From an uncultured bacterium (GTDB taxonomy: Bacteria > Actinomycetota > UBA4738 > HRBIN12): a stretch of DNA of 6,614 nt. The stretch is from contig CALGFI010000207.1 in assembly GCA_937881155.1 (NCBI GenBank), forward strand, positions 1-6,614, given 5' to 3'. Position 1 is the first letter of the stretch; each line of letters opens with the position of its first letter. Shown in pieces: positions 5,754 through 6,614 of the stretch. A model generated the notes under the pieces. It had not been told where the DNA came from, did not search any database, and was given only the letters and a program-made list of their open reading frames with translations. The translations under genes and the position numbers were made by a program.

Positions 5754-6161
5754 TCAGCTCGCCCGCTCGTGCGAGAGCCGGTCGTCGAGCCACGCGATGA
5801 TCTCGCGGGTCGACGCCCCCGGTGTGAAGACCTTCTCGACGCCGGCCTCCGCCAGCCGAGGAACGTCAGCGGCGGGGATGATGCCGCCGCCGAAGACGAG
5901 CACGTCGCCGGCGTCCCGTTCGCGGAGCAGCGCGACGACCTTGGGGAACAGCGTCATGTGTGCGCCCGAGTGGCACGACAGCCCGACCGCGTCGGCATCC
6001 TCCTGGATGGCCGTCTCGACGATCTGTTCGGGCGTTTGATGCAAACCGGTATAGATGACCTCGAACCCCGCGTCGCGAAGCGCTCGTGCCACGACCTTGG
6101 CGCCACGATCGTGACCATCAAGGCCCGGCTTGGCGACGACGATCCGCGGCTTGCCCGGCAC
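5754..6161 (-). CDS. Stand-alone B12-binding protein, methylmalonyl-CoA mutase small (C-terminal) subunit type
   Basis: A 135-residue single-domain protein of the cobalamin-binding type used by split acyl-CoA mutases. There the catalytic TIM-barrel subunit is a separate protein and this piece holds adenosylcobalamin. The base-off motif DGHDRG (15-20: Asp15, His17, Gly20) is intact, with His17 the expected cobalt ligand. AKPGLDGHDRGAKVVARALR, TGLHQTPEQIV, SGAHMTLFP (65-73), FGGGIIP (90-96) and FTPGAS (112-117) all fit. The usual Ser-x-Leu of the motif reads Ser62-Cys-His64. GTG 6161 gives the family's usual short N-terminus and lies 7 nt after TAGACT. It is directly joined to sucC, which uses the mutase product succinyl-CoA. 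The catalytic subunit is not in the window, so methylmalonyl-CoA is the likely but unproven substrate; other acyl-CoA mutases (isobutyryl, 2-hydroxyisobutyryl) use similar small subunits. Confidence 0.92.
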   Translation of the reverse strand: MPGKPRIVVAKPGLDGHDRGAKVVARALRDAGFEVIYTGLHQTPEQIVETAIQEDADAVGLSCHSGAHMTLFPKVVALLRERDAGDVLVFGGGIIPAADVPRLAEAGVEKVFTPGASTREIIAWLDDRLSHERAS

Positions 6162-6168
6162 GCGATTC

Positions 6169-6174
6169 AGTCTA
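6169..6174 (-). promoter_or_regulatory. Probable -10 box of the B12-binding/sucCD operon
   Basis: On the minus strand TAGACT fits TANNNT and ends 7 nt before the GTG at 6161, suggesting a leaderless transcript. No recognisable -35 lies 16-18 nt upstream and no Shine-Dalgarno precedes the start. With the box at 6211 it forms a compact 62-bp divergent promoter region. Confidence 0.45.
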
Positions 6175-6210
6175 GCGAGCGCGCCACGGATCTCGTTCGG
6201 GACCCGTTGA

Positions 6211-6216
6211 CATACT
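6211..6216 (+). promoter_or_regulatory. Possible -10 box of the 55-residue membrane protein gene
   Basis: CATACT matches the -10 consensus in four of six bases and ends 7 nt before GTG 6224. The box overlaps a consensus-like TTGACA (6207-6212). With that as the -35, the -10 would fall near 6230, inside the gene, so the first reading is preferred. Confidence 0.35.
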
Positions 6217-6223
6217 GGGATCC

Positions 6224-6391
6224 GTGTTCCATCGAAAGCGCATCCGGTTCCGTCCGCCGGGCCTAAAGCCGACGACGAAGATCGGCACGCTCGGGCCATA
6301 TCGGGGGCGTCTCGGCCTGGCGTGGGTGATCGCCCCGATCGTCGCCGGCATCGTGGTCGTCGTCGCCGGCTACCTCGCCCTGATCCGGTAG
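6224..6391 (+). CDS. Small single-helix membrane protein, 55 residues, unknown function
   Basis: A short gene read as GTG to TAG. The N-terminal half is strongly basic (begins VFHRKRIRFRPPGLKP) and should stay in the cytoplasm. One hydrophobic helix runs from about residue 33 to 53 (starts LAWVIAPIVAG) and reaches almost to the C-terminus, Arg55. This fits a one-pass inner-membrane protein with its N-terminus inside. There is no Shine-Dalgarno; a CATACT box 7 nt upstream suggests a leaderless message. It diverges from the B12-binding gene across 62 bp and converges on the HNH gene with 14 bp between stops. I do not recognise the family. The clean basic-then-hydrophobic pattern, and its fit exactly between two neighbours, favour a real gene, but its shortness leaves doubt. 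Confidence 0.6.
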   Translation: MFHRKRIRFRPPGLKPTTKIGTLGPYRGRLGLAWVIAPIVAGIVVVVAGYLALIR

Positions 6392-6405
6392 CGCTCGACG
6401 CCGCT

Positions 6406-6614
6406 TCACCACCTGTTGGGAAGCCCGGTCCGCAATCGAACAGCCTCCGGGATCTTGATCGGTTGTTCGGGCGGCGCGGGGCCTGGAACGAACCTCTTAC
6501 CGTCGGGTTGGAACCATCCGACGACGCCGTCTTGCCGCTCGACTTTCCAGCCGTGCTCGTGCAAGAGCTTGTGATGGAACGTGCACACGAGCACCAGGTT
6601 GTCGAGGTCCGTCC
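6406..6614 (-). CDS. HNH endonuclease, C-terminal fragment (cut by right edge)
   Basis: The last 69 codons of a gene that begins outside the window. The frame stays open to the edge. The fragment starts TDLDNLVLVCTFHHKLLHEHGW. This is the typical closing part of the actinobacterial HNH proteins often linked to DUF222 (13E12 repeat family): Asn of the HNH motif in DLDN, then the C-x2-H-H cluster with the metal-binding His. After it come WKVERQDG and a Pro-rich tail ending in LPNRW. Such proteins are nucleases or nuclease-like proteins found in many copies in actinobacterial genomes, and their cellular role is mostly unclear. An internal GTG at 6594 is not the true start, because conserved residues precede it. 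Whether the N-terminus carries DUF222 cannot be seen. Confidence 0.88.
   Translation of the reverse strand, partial: TDLDNLVLVCTFHHKLLHEHGWKVERQDGVVGWFQPDGKRFVPGPAPPEQPIKIPEAVRLRTGLPNRW

Noticed and set aside
6162..6223. Cobalamin riboswitch in front of the B12-binding gene
   Set aside because: The 62-bp divergent spacer is too short for a B12 riboswitch and has no B12-box-like sequence.
6207..6235. TTGACA at 6207 as a -35 with a -10 near 6230
   Set aside because: CATCGA is a poor -10, and transcription would begin inside the 55-residue gene, with no later start codon until well into its helix.
6392..6405. Terminator between the convergent 55-residue gene and the HNH gene
   Set aside because: Only 14 bp are available, with no inverted repeat and no T-tract.

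Overview
The window is a high-GC, gene-dense bacterial chromosome segment. By eye roughly two thirds of bases are G or C, and seven of the eight starts visible here are GTG. Gene content and order point to Actinomycetota. The minus-strand series sucC, sucD, large membrane protein, then purN and purH matches what I recall around Mycobacterium tuberculosis Rv0951-Rv0957 (sucC, sucD, ..., PerM, purN, purH). The SucC sequence also follows the mycobacterial type closely. The exact lineage cannot be fixed from this window. The two extra genes between the membrane protein and purN suggest a lineage away from the well-studied genera.

Layout from left to right. 1-458: 5' part of purH, minus strand, running off the left edge. 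514-1128: purN, minus. 1252-1854 and 1922-2386: two plus-strand genes for small four-helix membrane proteins, the first with an N-terminal B-box-like zinc finger. 2376-3713: a large polytopic membrane protein, minus, probably a divergent PerM/DUF6350 relative. 3710-4579 and 4608-5753: sucD and sucC, minus. 5754-6161: a stand-alone B12-binding domain of the methylmalonyl-CoA mutase small-subunit type, minus. 6224-6391: a 55-residue single-helix membrane protein, plus. 6406-6614: the C-terminal end of an HNH endonuclease, minus, running off the right edge.

How the genes fit together. The minus-strand block B12-binding protein, sucC, sucD, membrane protein is packed with 0, 28 and -3 bp junctions and is read as one operon. 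Its logic is succinyl-CoA metabolism: methylmalonyl-CoA mutase makes succinyl-CoA, and SucCD converts it to succinate with NTP formation. purN and purH form a second unit for IMP synthesis, with what looks like a good promoter directly in front of purN. Four gene starts (purN, the gene at 1252, the B12-binding gene and the 55-residue gene) have a TANNNT-like box 6-7 nt before a GTG. This is the arrangement expected for leaderless transcripts, which are common in Actinomycetota.

I see no CRISPR array, tRNA, rRNA, insertion sequence or classical terminator, and no evident new defence or biosynthetic system. The most interesting items are the B12-domain/sucCD operon, the leaderless start pattern, an almost complete 40-bp inverted repeat inside purN, and a hairpin at the sucD/membrane-protein junction.
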